Below, one piece after another: positions 50,367 to 59,240 of a stretch of DNA of 64,000 nucleotides (the first letter of the stretch is position 1; every line of letters begins with the position of its first letter). Under the pieces are notes generated by a model, which had not been told where the DNA came from, made no database searches, and was given only the letters and a program-made list of their open reading frames with translations. The stretch spans positions 248,001-312,000 of the forward strand of contig NZ_BAGZ01000005.1 of NCBI RefSeq assembly GCF_000298175.1, read 5' to 3'. This DNA comes from Austwickia chelonae NBRC 105200 (lineage in GTDB: Bacteria > Actinomycetota > Actinomycetes > Actinomycetales > Dermatophilaceae). The translations under genes and the position numbers were made by a program.

Positions 50367-51814
50367 ATCAACTCCACGACGAGGTCGACTCCATCTGATC
50401 CGATGACCTCCCCCTCGACGAAGTCGCCTGCGACCAGACCTGTGGTCTCCCCGTTCAGCAGGCACATTCCGTCGACCTCCGGCCCCTGGTGCGCAGCCCG
50501 CCCCACCAGTTCGCCGTCCTCCTCGCCCTCGACCATGACGGTCACCCGTTCGCCTACGCGTTCCTCGGCCCGCTGCGCCGTGAGCTCCTCAGCCAGCGCC
50601 CGCACCCGCCGGTAGCGTTCGGCGACGATCTCCGGGTCGATCTTGTCCGCGTAGGTCTCGGCTTCGGTGCCGTCCTCGTCGGAGTAGGCGAAGACCCCAG
50701 CCACATCGAGCCGGGCCGATTCCAGGAATCCCATCAGCTCGTCCACGTCGTCCTCGGTCTCGCCGGGGAAGCCGACGATGACATTCGAACGAATGCCGGC
50801 CGTGGGGGACAGCGAACGGATCTGTTCGATCAGGGCGAGGAAGGAATCCGTCGAACCGAACCTGCGCATCCGACGCAGAACGGACTCGCTCGAATGCTGG
50901 AAGGACAAGTCGAAGTAATCGGCCACGCCCGGGGTCTTCACGATCGCTTGGAGAAGTCCTGGCCGGGTCTCGGCCGGTTGGAGATAGCTCACTCTGACCC
51001 GCTCGATGCCGGGCACCGCTGTCAGCTCGGGGAGGAGGGACTCCAACAGACGCAGATCGCCCAGATCTTTACCGTAAGAGGTCGAGTTCTCGCTGACCAG
51101 GAAGACCTCCTTGACTCCCTGTTCGGCCAGCCAAGCAGCTTCGGCCAAGATGTCGGAGGGACGACGCGAGACGAAGGAACCGCGGAAGCTGGGAATAGCG
51201 CAGAAAGCACACCGGCGATCACAGCCGCTGGCGACCTTCAACGGTGCCCACGGCCGACCGTCCAGACGGGCACGGTGCACCCGAGGCCCGCCCAAACCTT
51301 CTCCGCCCACTTCGCCGTGCCCGGGGACGAAGACCTCCTCAGCAGCGGACTGCCGTTCGGCCGGGGTCAGCGGAAGCAGGCGCCGACGATCGACCGGAAC
51401 GTGCGCAGCCGGGCGCTCACCGGCGAGGATCGAGGTGAGATGACTGGACATGTCCCGATAGGTGTCGAACCCGAGCACGGCGTCCGCCTCGGGAAGCTCA
51501 TCGGCAAGCTTCTCCCCATAACGCTCAGCCAGACAACCGACCGCCACCACGGCTCTGGTCCGTCCGGACTGTTTGAGATCGGCAGCCTCCAGAAGGGCGT
51601 CGATGGAATCCTTCTTGGCCTGTTCCACGAAACCGCAGGTGTTGACCACGGCTACATCGGCCTCAGCCGGATCGGCGACGAGCTGCCACCCCTGGGAGGC
51701 CAGCCGCCCAGCAAGTTCTTCGGAATCCACGTCGTTCCGGGCACACCCGAGGGTCACCACGGCCACTGATCCGTGCTGAGGCGCACGATCGCGCAGCTGT
51801 GCTGATTCGGTCAT
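50363..51814 (-). CDS. rimO: ribosomal protein S12 methylthiotransferase
   Basis: A 483-residue radical-SAM enzyme modifying Asp88-type residue of ribosomal protein S12. The N-terminal cluster cysteines are in [23 protein letters not shown] and VGCLAERYG; the radical-SAM motif is CDRRCAFC; a TRAM domain ends the protein. An insertion before the radical-SAM domain ([23 protein letters not shown]) is common in actinobacterial RimO. First gene of the rimO-pgsA-cinA operon. Confidence 0.95.
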   Translation of the reverse strand: MTESAQLRDRAPQHGSVAVVTLGCARNDVDSEELAGRLASQGWQLVADPAEADVAVVNTCGFVEQAKKDSIDALLEAADLKQSGRTRAVVAVGCLAERYGEKLADELPEADAVLGFDTYRDMSSHLTSILAGERPAAHVPVDRRRLLPLTPAERQSAAEEVFVPGHGEVGGEGLGGPRVHRARLDGRPWAPLKVASGCDRRCAFCAIPSFRGSFVSRRPSDILAEAAWLAEQGVKEVFLVSENSTSYGKDLGDLRLLESLLPELTAVPGIERVRVSYLQPAETRPGLLQAIVKTPGVADYFDLSFQHSSESVLRRMRRFGSTDSFLALIEQIRSLSPTAGIRSNVIVGFPGETEDDVDELMGFLESARLDVAGVFAYSDEDGTEAETYADKIDPEIVAERYRRVRALAEELTAQRAEERVGERVTVMVEGEEDGELVGRAAHQGPEVDGMCLLNGETTGLVAGDFVEGEVIGSDGVDLVVELM

Positions 51815-51918
51815 GACTCCACTTTACGGGTCGACACAGGGTGCCAGCGGAGCGGCTCTCGCAGGGTGAACCTCCACGCCCACGCGGCGGAGTCTCACGC
51901 AGACCCTCTCCTCCAGGC

Positions 51919-54636
51919 TCAGACGCCGTCCCCCTCCGGTGTGGAACCTGGTCGAGGAGAGACGACTGCAGGGGCCTCCTCCCCCTTGATCATCGCCACG
52001 GTGGCCGGAAGGTCATCCGGTTTGATGAGTACGTCACGCGCTTTGCTGCCTTCGGACGGACCGACGACCCCGCGGGTCTCCAACAGGTCCATGAGACGCC
52101 CCGCCTTGGCGAAACCGACCCGCAGCTTGCGTTGAAGCATCGAGGTCGATCCGAACTGGCTGTTCACGATGAGTTCGGTCGCCTGCAGGAGCAGCTCGAG
52201 GTCGTCGCCGATCTCCTCGTCGATCTGCTTCCGTTCGGACTGCACCATGACGTCCTCGCGGTACGTCGGTTTCAGTTGCTCGGTCACGTGCCGTACGACC
52301 TGGTGGATCTCGGACTCGGTGACCCAGGCACCCTGGACCCGCATCGGTTTACTGGCACCCATGGGCAGGAACAGGGCATCGCCCTGCCCGATGAGTTTCT
52401 CCGCGCCGGGTTGATCCAGCACCACTCTGCTGTCGGCCAGCGAAGAGGTCGCGAAAGCCATCCGGGAAGGCACATTCGCCTTGATCAGACCGGTGACCAC
52501 GTCGACGGACGGCCGTTGGGTCGCCAGAACGAGGTGGATGCCTGCGGCTCGCGCCAACTGGGTGATCCGGACGATGGACTCCTCGACGTCCCGCGGTGCC
52601 ACCATCATCAGGTCGGCGAGTTCGTCGACCACGACCAGCAGGTAAGGGTAGGGCTGGATGACCCGCTCCGACCCAGGAAGAGGTTTGACCTTGCCCGATT
52701 TGACAGCCTTGTTGAAGTCGTCGATGTGCTTGTAGCCGAAAGCTGCCAGGTCGTCGTAACGGGCATCCATCTCCCGAACCACCCATTGCAGGGCCTCCGC
52801 GGCCTTCTTCGGGTTCGTGATGATCGGGGTGATGAGGTGCGGAATGCCGTCGTACGCGGTCAGTTCGACCCGTTTGGGGTCGACGAGGATCATGCGGACC
52901 TCGTCAGGGGTGGACCGCATGAGCAACGAGGTGATCATCGAGTTGACGAAGCTCGACTTCCCCGCACCGGTCGCGCCGGCCACGAGCAGATGGGGCATCT
53001 TCGCGAGATTGGCGATCACGTAACCGCCCTCGACGTCCTTACCGACCCCCATCACCATCGCGTGCTGGTTGTTGTGCGCCACCTGGCTGCGCAGGACATC
53101 GCCCAGGGAGACTTTCTCCCGATCGGTGTTGGGGATCTCGATTCCGATGGCCGACTTCCCCGGGATGGGCGAGAGGATGCGGACATCGGCCGATGCCACC
53201 GCGTAGGCGATGTTCTTGGACAGCGCGGTGACCCGTTCGACCTTGACGCCGCCGCCCAGTTCGACCTCGTAACGAGTGACCGTCGGGCCACGGGTGAAAC
53301 CGGTGACCCTGGCGTCGACACCGAACTGGTCCAGGACTCCGGTGAGTGCTTCGACGACCCGGTCGTTCGCTGCGCTGCGGGATTTGGGCGGTGTCCCGGG
53401 CTCGAGGACTGCAGGGTCGGGGAGCGTGTAGGTCACGTCCCCGGCGAGGGCGAGTTGTTCCACGCGCTGAGGTAGGGGCGTGGTGATCGGTGCGGGCAGA
53501 TCCGTCTTCTCCGCCGGGGCCGACCTGCGGATGTCCTCCTGGTGCCCGGTAGGGGCGGGGTCTGAGCCCGAAGAGCCGGGCTGAGCGGCTGGGAGCTGAC
53601 TGCTGCTGCGTGGGCCGGGTTCTTGGCCGAGCTGAGGATCGGCTGGGTCCGTCTCCGTCCGCCGTCGATGACGCAGGAGCCGGGCCGGGCGGTCCCGGTG
53701 CACCTCTGCGGCTTGCAGGAAGGCCTCGTCACCGTCCCGCCCACCTGGAAGGTCAGGGTCGGGTTCACCACGGCGTCGGGATCCCGGCCGCGCACCGGTC
53801 GGGCGAGGACGACGGGTGACCTCCTCGATGGGCAGACCGAACAGGCGGTGGTACGCGGAGTTCAACCGTTCGGGGATACGATGCACCGGCGTGGCGGTGA
53901 CGACCAGCACGCCGAAAAAGCCCAGCAGAAGGAGAAGCAGGACGGCACCCCACGTGGTCAGACCGGCCACGAGTGGGGCTGAGACGATGTAGCCGAGCAT
54001 GCCGCCGGCTTCACGAACTGCATCGAATCCCGTGGTGGGGACGGGGACTCCGTAGCTGGCGTGCGCGATGCCACAGGCAGACAGCCCGAGAGCACCGAGG
54101 CCGATGCTGACCCGATTCGTGCCGTGGATGTCGTCCGGACGCCGGAGCACCCGGGCACCCAGACCGACCAGGAGTACGGGCAGCGCGAAGGCGATCCGGC
54201 CGAAGGTTCCGGCGGACACGGCATGGATGAGGTCGCCGAGCCCCCCGGGCAACCCCCACCATTCCCTGGCCGCCACGACGACAGCCAGAGCGATGAGCAG
54301 TAGGCCTGCGCCGTCCCTGCGATATTCCGGCTCGAGCGTGACCGGCCTGCTGTTCGCCCTGGTCGCTGAGCCGGTGTTCCGTCCTGCTGAGCTCCGTGTC
54401 TTGTTGCCCGTGCGTCGCACGGTTTTCCCCGCCACCTGCGCTACTCCCGTCCACATCCCACGCAGCACCCGAACCGGCACCGCTGCACCGCTCCTCGAGG
54501 TCGAGGAGCCCCCGCCGTGCGAGGTGGGCCGTCCGGACGCACGGCTCTTCGCGCCGGAACCACGACCGGTTCGGGGCCGACCCGAGGACTCAGGGGCGGG
54601 CCGGGAACGGTTCGGGGACGAGGCACGCTTCACCAC
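51919..54636 (-). CDS. ftsK: DNA translocase FtsK/SpoIIIE
   Basis: A 905-residue septal DNA pump. A basic Ser/Arg-rich N-terminus (100 residues), four transmembrane helices (about 108-265), a Pro/Arg linker, then the motor with VAGATGAGKSSFVNSMI (Walker A), LLVVVDELADLMM (Walker B) and LATQRPSVDVVTGLIKANVPSRMAF. The C-terminal gamma winged helix (LELLLQATELIVNSQFGSTSMLQRKLRVGFAKAGRLMDLLE) reads KOPS-like polarity sequences. GTG start; the frame shows a second GTG one codon later. Confidence 0.96.
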   Translation of the reverse strand: MVKRASSPNRSRPAPESSGRPRTGRGSGAKSRASGRPTSHGGGSSTSRSGAAVPVRVLRGMWTGVAQVAGKTVRRTGNKTRSSAGRNTGSATRANSRPVTLEPEYRRDGAGLLLIALAVVVAAREWWGLPGGLGDLIHAVSAGTFGRIAFALPVLLVGLGARVLRRPDDIHGTNRVSIGLGALGLSACGIAHASYGVPVPTTGFDAVREAGGMLGYIVSAPLVAGLTTWGAVLLLLLLGFFGVLVVTATPVHRIPERLNSAYHRLFGLPIEEVTRRPRPTGARPGSRRRGEPDPDLPGGRDGDEAFLQAAEVHRDRPARLLRHRRRTETDPADPQLGQEPGPRSSSQLPAAQPGSSGSDPAPTGHQEDIRRSAPAEKTDLPAPITTPLPQRVEQLALAGDVTYTLPDPAVLEPGTPPKSRSAANDRVVEALTGVLDQFGVDARVTGFTRGPTVTRYEVELGGGVKVERVTALSKNIAYAVASADVRILSPIPGKSAIGIEIPNTDREKVSLGDVLRSQVAHNNQHAMVMGVGKDVEGGYVIANLAKMPHLLVAGATGAGKSSFVNSMITSLLMRSTPDEVRMILVDPKRVELTAYDGIPHLITPIITNPKKAAEALQWVVREMDARYDDLAAFGYKHIDDFNKAVKSGKVKPLPGSERVIQPYPYLLVVVDELADLMMVAPRDVEESIVRITQLARAAGIHLVLATQRPSVDVVTGLIKANVPSRMAFATSSLADSRVVLDQPGAEKLIGQGDALFLPMGASKPMRVQGAWVTESEIHQVVRHVTEQLKPTYREDVMVQSERKQIDEEIGDDLELLLQATELIVNSQFGSTSMLQRKLRVGFAKAGRLMDLLETRGVVGPSEGSKARDVLIKPDDLPATVAMIKGEEAPAVVSPRPGSTPEGDGV

Positions 54637-54816
54637 GGTCGAAGGCTAGGTGAGAACGAGGAGATCACCGTGTCGGCGCGCCGACAAAGCTCCCCTGATC
54701 CTTCCGTCACAATCTCGACCTGCATTTTCGTCGCGACGACGACCATATAAAGAATCCACACTAAACATGGCCGATCAGATTGCTCAAAACGGGCGTGAAT
54801 TCTGCGTCCCGCCCCA

Positions 54817-54854
54817 GGGGCGCCTGGAAATTTCCTGGATGGCCCGGGCGCCCC
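54817..54854. terminator. hairpin downstream of RNase J
   Basis: GGGGCGCC (54817-54824) pairs with GGCGCCCC (54847-54854), enclosing a smaller palindrome GGAAATTTCC. It lies 19 nt past the RNase J stop, in the gap before ftsK. The rest of this 236-bp gap is A+T-richer and probably carries the ftsK promoter. Confidence 0.6.
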
Positions 54855-54872
54855 CGGAAGACGAATTCGGCC

Positions 54873-56558
54873 TCAGACCTCCACGACCACGGGGATGATC
54901 ATCGGGCGCCGACGCAGTTTTCCTCCGACGAATGACCCGACGGTGCGCCGGATCAGCTGCTGCAACTGGTAGGTGTCCACGATGCCCTTCCCCATCGCGT
55001 CCTCAACGGCCTCGACGATCAGCGGGCTCACCCTTCGGAAGGTCTCTTGGTCCTCGGCCACGCCGCGCGACAGGATCTCCGGCTCGGAGGAGACCTTCCC
55101 CCTGCTGGCGTCGACAGCGACGATGACGGTGACGAATCCCTCGTCACGCAGGATCCGACGGTCCTTGAGCAGTGCTTCGTCGGTCGCTCCGACGGAGGAG
55201 CCGTCCACGTAGACATATCCGCAGTCCACTGCGCCTGCGATCCGGGCCAGGCCGTCGACCAGATCGACGACGACGCCGTTCTCGGCCAGGACGACTCGGT
55301 CACGGGGCACCCCGGTGGCGATGGCGAGTGCGCCATTGGCCACCAGATGTCGCCACTCACCGTGCACGGGCATGACATTCGTCGGGCGGACGACGTTGTA
55401 GCAGTAGAGCAGCTCCCCCGCACTGGCATGTCCGGAGACATGCACCTTGGCGTTCCCGCGGTGGACGACGGTGGCTCCGAGTCTCATCAATCCGTTGATC
55501 ACCCGGTAGACGGCGTTCTCGTTCCCCGGGATCAGGGATGAAGCCAGGATGACGGTGTCTCCCTCACCGACCTCGATGGCGTGGTCCCGGTTGGCCATAC
55601 GGGACAGTGCAGCCATCGGCTCGCCCTGTGACCCGGTGCAGATGAGCACCTGTTCGTCGTCGGGATAATCACGAAGTTTGCGGACGTCGACGACAGTCCG
55701 GTCCGGGACACGGAGATAGCCGAGTTCTTCGGCGATCGTCATATTGCGCACCATCGATCGGCCGACGAAAGCTACTTTGCGGCCGAATTCTTCTGCAGCG
55801 TCGAGTACTTGTTGGACGCGATGGACGTGAGACGCGAACGAGGCGACGATGATCCGCCGGTCCGCTTTCTCGAAAACGGTTTCCAATGCCGGGTAGATGT
55901 CCTTCTCCGGCATGGTGAAGCCGGGGACTTCAGCATTGGTGGAGTCGGTGAGGAAGAGGTCGACACCCTCCTCCCCCAGCCTCGCGAAGCCCCGCAGATC
56001 CGTGATCCGTTTGTCGAGGGGGAGCTGGTCCATCTTGAAGTCACCGGTGTGCAGGATGAGCCCGGCCTCGGTACGGATGGCCACGGCCAATGCGTCGGGG
56101 ATCGAGTGGTTCACTGCGAGGAACTCGAGGTCGAATCCGCCGACCGTGGCCCGTTCCCCCTCGACCACCTTGCGCAGCACCGGCTTGATCCGATGCTCCC
56201 GCAGCTTGGCCTCCACGAGCGCGAGAGTCAGATTGGACCCCAGGAGTGGAATGTCCTTGCGGAGCCGCAGCAGATAGGGCACGGCTCCGATGTGGTCTTC
56301 GTGCCCGTGGGTGAGGACGACAGCCTCGATGTCCCCGACCCGGTCTTCGATATATCCGAAGTCAGGCAGGATCAGGTCGACCCCTGGCTGATGGTCATCG
56401 GGGAAAAGCACCCCGCAGTCGACGACCAGAAGCTTGGAATCGTGCTCCAGAACCGTCATATTGCGGCCGACCTCGCCCAGCCCTCCAAGGGCGACGATGC
56501 GGACGCCCGACGGGGCGAGAGGTTCAGGTGCGGTCAGTTCGGGATGGGGGTGGCTCAC
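54873..56558 (-). CDS. rnj: ribonuclease J
   Basis: A 561-residue RNase with 5'-3' exonuclease and endonuclease activity for rRNA maturation and mRNA decay. The metallo-beta-lactamase motif is THGHEDHIG with His84, His86, Asp88, His89; the beta-CASP region and the C-terminal domain are complete (GTGSQGEPMAALSRMA, HVSGHASAGEL, PVHGEWRHL). The start is a GTG at 56556-56558 (reading VSHPHPEL) with CAGGAG about 10 nt upstream; the frame is open to 56681. Often linked to dapA, but not here. Confidence 0.94.
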   Translation of the reverse strand: MSHPHPELTAPEPLAPSGVRIVALGGLGEVGRNMTVLEHDSKLLVVDCGVLFPDDHQPGVDLILPDFGYIEDRVGDIEAVVLTHGHEDHIGAVPYLLRLRKDIPLLGSNLTLALVEAKLREHRIKPVLRKVVEGERATVGGFDLEFLAVNHSIPDALAVAIRTEAGLILHTGDFKMDQLPLDKRITDLRGFARLGEEGVDLFLTDSTNAEVPGFTMPEKDIYPALETVFEKADRRIIVASFASHVHRVQQVLDAAEEFGRKVAFVGRSMVRNMTIAEELGYLRVPDRTVVDVRKLRDYPDDEQVLICTGSQGEPMAALSRMANRDHAIEVGEGDTVILASSLIPGNENAVYRVINGLMRLGATVVHRGNAKVHVSGHASAGELLYCYNVVRPTNVMPVHGEWRHLVANGALAIATGVPRDRVVLAENGVVVDLVDGLARIAGAVDCGYVYVDGSSVGATDEALLKDRRILRDEGFVTVIVAVDASRGKVSSEPEILSRGVAEDQETFRRVSPLIVEAVEDAMGKGIVDTYQLQQLIRRTVGSFVGGKLRRRPMIIPVVVEV

Positions 56559-56878
56559 GTGGTTCGGGCTCCTGAGGACGCGGTGGAGGAACAGGACATT
56601 CCCTTTCACGGTATCGCCGATGAGCGCCTCAGGTCGCTGTCGCCCAGGGATCGACCTGGATGAACTTCCAGGGATCCTCACCGGGCAACCGGTTCACGGA
56701 AGCCGTCCGACGGGGTCGGCCACCGCCGCAGGATGCCGGGCAGATGTCGCTGTCGTGGACAAGAACCTGATGTGGACGGCAGCCGTGACGCCACCCGCTC
56801 GGGGGTCCGGATGGCGCCACGACCACCTGATCCATCCTGAGCCGACGACGACCCGATGAGGGATCAACGCCACGCCGC

Positions 56879-56894
56879 TGTGATACGCATCACG
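56879..56894. promoter_or_regulatory. CRP/GlxR-like site TGTGA-N6-TCACG
   Basis: TGTGA TACGCA TCACG matches the CRP-family consensus TGTGA-N6-TCACA at nine of ten positions. It lies 89-104 bp before thyA and about 320 bp from the RNase J start. Confidence 0.45.
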
Positions 56895-56968
56895 GTAGAA
56901 GCTCTCTCTTCCGAAGAGGGGCCGACGACCTCGTCCCACAAGGAAGGGCGTCTCCCGGATCGAGGCCC

Positions 56969-56974
56969 TAGGCT
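56969..56974 (+). promoter_or_regulatory. -10 element of thyA (leaderless start)
   Basis: TAGGCT is followed by eight bases and the GTG start, with no Shine-Dalgarno between them. Confidence 0.45.
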
Positions 56975-56982
56975 TCTTCCCT

Positions 56983-57774
56983 GTGCAGCCTTACCACGAT
57001 CTTCTCCGCCGTATCCTCCACGACGGGGTGCCCCGCGACGACCGCACCGGCACCGGGACCCTCGGTGTCTTCGGCCACCAGATGCGTTTCGACCTGTCCG
57101 CGGGCTTCCCTGCCCTGACCACCAAGAAACTGCATCTGCGTTCGATCGTGGGAGAGCTCATCTGGTTCCTGCGCGGTGACACCAACGTGCGGTGGCTCCA
57201 CGAACAGGGCATCTCCATCTGGGACGAGTGGGCGGATGCCGACGGAGAACTCGGGCCGGTGTACGGACATCAATGGCGCTCCTGGCCGACGCCGGACGGT
57301 GGGGCCGTCGATCAGATCGCCAAAGTGGTCTCCGACATCCGATCCGACCCGTACAGCCGACGGCACATCGTGTCGGCCTGGAATGTCGCCGATGTCGACT
57401 CGATGGCCCTGCCGCCCTGCCATGCCCTTTTCCAGTTCCACGTCGCCCAGGGCCGTCTGTCCTGTCAGCTGTACCAGCGCAGCGCGGACGTCTTCCTCGG
57501 AGTGCCCTTCAATATCGCCTCCTATGCTTTGCTGACCCATATGGTCGCCCAGGCCACAGATCTGGAGGTCGGTGAATTCATCCACACTCTGGGCGATGCC
57601 CACCTCTACCTGAATCATCTGGACCAGGCCCGGACCCAGCTCGAGCGCGAGCCCCGACCATTGCCGACCCTGGAGATGACCCCGCGGGAGCGCCTGGAGG
57701 ACCATCTGATCGACGACATCCGTCTGGTCGGCTACGACCCGCACCCGACGATCAAGGCCCCGATCGCGGTATGA
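56983..57774 (+). CDS. thyA: thymidylate synthase
   Basis: A 263-residue enzyme converting dUMP to dTMP with methylene-tetrahydrofolate. Catalytic Cys146 lies in [10 protein letters not shown], the substrate-binding arginines in [10 protein letters not shown], and the C-terminus ends IKAPIAV, the usual closing motif. GTG start. It overlaps folA by 4 nt; the pair regenerates and consumes folate, so coupling makes sense. Length is normal. Confidence 0.97.
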   Translation: MQPYHDLLRRILHDGVPRDDRTGTGTLGVFGHQMRFDLSAGFPALTTKKLHLRSIVGELIWFLRGDTNVRWLHEQGISIWDEWADADGELGPVYGHQWRSWPTPDGGAVDQIAKVVSDIRSDPYSRRHIVSAWNVADVDSMALPPCHALFQFHVAQGRLSCQLYQRSADVFLGVPFNIASYALLTHMVAQATDLEVGEFIHTLGDAHLYLNHLDQARTQLEREPRPLPTLEMTPRERLEDHLIDDIRLVGYDPHPTIKAPIAV

Positions 57775-58310
57775 CCGTCGCCGACTCCCCCATGGACATG
57801 ACCCCTCACCCGCCAGGAAGCGAGGAGATCGTGTTGGTCGCGATGGTCTCCGCAAACCGGGTGATCGGCGACGGACATGACCAGCCCTGGCATCTCCGAG
57901 AGGACCAACAGCGTTTTCGTCGGATGACGATGGGGCACCCACTGCTCATGGGTCGACGCACCTGGGAGGCGATCGGTCGCCCGCTGCCCGGCCGCCCTGC
58001 CGTGGTCCTGACCAGGGACACCGGGTGGTCGGCCGAAGGCGTCACCGTCGCGCACGACCCCGTGGCCGGGTTGAACGCCGCGCGCGCTCTTCCCGGAGCC
58101 GATCGCATCATGGTGATCGGAGGCGGTCAGGTCTACGAGGCCCTGCTCCCTTTCGCGACCCACGCCGAGATCACCGAGGTCGACGCGGAGTCGCCCGGTG
58201 AGACCCTCTTCCCGGAGCTCACCGGGCCGGATTGGGTGGAGACCGGTCGCGACGACCGTTTCGCCTTCGCCTTCGTCACTTACCAGCACACAGCGAGGAC
58301 CCGTCGATGA
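57771..58310 (+). CDS. folA: dihydrofolate reductase
   Basis: A 179-residue DHFR regenerating tetrahydrofolate for Thy[34 protein letters not shown] carries the catalytic acidic residue and substrate site; [22 protein letters not shown] and [12 protein letters not shown] bind NADPH. The N-terminal 20 residues ([15 protein letters not shown]) are an unusual extension; an internal ATG (MDMTPH) could be the true start. Overlaps thyA (ATGA) and the next gene (ATGA). Confidence 0.96.
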   Translation: MTVADSPMDMTPHPPGSEEIVLVAMVSANRVIGDGHDQPWHLREDQQRFRRMTMGHPLLMGRRTWEAIGRPLPGRPAVVLTRDTGWSAEGVTVAHDPVAGLNAARALPGADRIMVIGGGQVYEALLPFATHAEITEVDAESPGETLFPELTGPDWVETGRDDRFAFAFVTYQHTARTRR

Positions 58311-58909
58311 CTGTCCCCCTTCCCTTTCCTCGACCTCGCGACGAAGTCCAGCAGGCTGGGCCCGGTTTTTCCCGTTCAGGGGTCCGACAGGCCCGACCGG
58401 ACGATGCGGAGGCAGTCGGTGCAGTTCAGGCAGCTCTGTGGGTGAAGTCCTTCGCCGATGACCTTCCTGCCGAGGCCCTCGCGATGTGCACCCCTGCGGC
58501 TTTCACCGCGTCCTGGCGGTCGTCGCTGGTCGATCCACCCTCGGACGGGCACCGCCTCCTGGTCGCTACCGAGGGCGAGGGGATCGTCGGGCTGGCAGCC
58601 TTCGTTCCCGGTGACGAACCGGACCTGGACGGGGCGGAGCTCCTCCTCCTGGGGGTGGCTGAGGACCGTCGGCGCCGCGGGCATGCCAGTCGGCTGTTGT
58701 CCGCCGTGGCGGAGGCGGTCGAGCAGGGCGGGGACGAGCTGCTCGTCGCTTGGATCGTGGCCGGCCACGAGGAGCTGCGTGCTCATCTCCAGGGCGCAGG
58801 GTTCATCGCCGACGGTGCCTATCGGGAGCGGGTGGTCGGACCGGGCGCGCGGACCGTGACGGAGGTTCGGCTGGTGGTTTCCTTGCGGGAAGCTCGGGCC
58901 GCACTCTGA
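58307..58909 (+). CDS. GNAT-family N-acetyltransferase
   Basis: A 200-residue protein. The acetyl-CoA-binding motif is LLLLGVAEDRRRRGHASRLLSAV (motif A, RRRGHA), with a preceding beta strand GIVGLAAFVPGDEP. Substrate unknown. It starts within the folA stop (ATGA), so the three genes thyA-folA-GNAT form one coupled operon; a link to folate or thymidine metabolism is possible but unproven. Confidence 0.82.
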   Translation: MTVPLPFPRPRDEVQQAGPGFSRSGVRQARPDDAEAVGAVQAALWVKSFADDLPAEALAMCTPAAFTASWRSSLVDPPSDGHRLLVATEGEGIVGLAAFVPGDEPDLDGAELLLLGVAEDRRRRGHASRLLSAVAEAVEQGGDELLVAWIVAGHEELRAHLQGAGFIADGAYRERVVGPGARTVTEVRLVVSLREARAAL

Positions 58910-59240
58910 CTTTCTCGATGGACCCTCGCCTGGTCCCGGGTGGAGAATCCCGACGTGTTTCGTGCTGTGTCCCCCGCCGGATCGGCTTATATCACTACCG
59001 TTCTTCTCAATGAAGAGAATCACCATTGAAAGATTTCCGATGCGGTGACACCCGAGCTCATTTATGGACAGGCCAGAATCGTTGACTCCGAGTCGAATAC
59101 ACTCCCGTAACTACTCAGGGGAGAACATTCGCGCAGGTCACCGCCGCCTAACGGTCGACGATTCTTTGCGCGAGGCGCTTCCCGGGGCTGACACCCATGG
59201 GTAACTTGCCCGTGTTCTAGCACCCATCGAGGAGCCGACA
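58910..59240. other. A+T-richer intergenic region upstream of cstA
   Basis: 331 bp without a convincing gene and lower in G+C than its surroundings. It contains a TTGACT hexamer (about 59082) and the palindrome ACCCATGGGT (about 59189), probably the cstA promoter with a long leader. GAGGAG precedes the cstA ATG. No canonical CRP site is evident. Confidence 0.45.

Larger units (their letters stand above)
56559..56982. other. divergent intergenic region between RNase J and thyA
   Basis: 424 bp with no convincing gene on either strand. It holds a CRP/GlxR-like palindrome (56879-56894), a -10 element for thyA (TAGGCT, 56969-56974), and presumably the RNase J promoter. Confidence 0.5.

Noticed and set aside
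54650-54898. Small plus-strand ORF in the ftsK-RNase J gap
   Set aside because: It overlaps the RNase J 3' end and the terminator hairpin, has no ribosome site and no protein-like composition.
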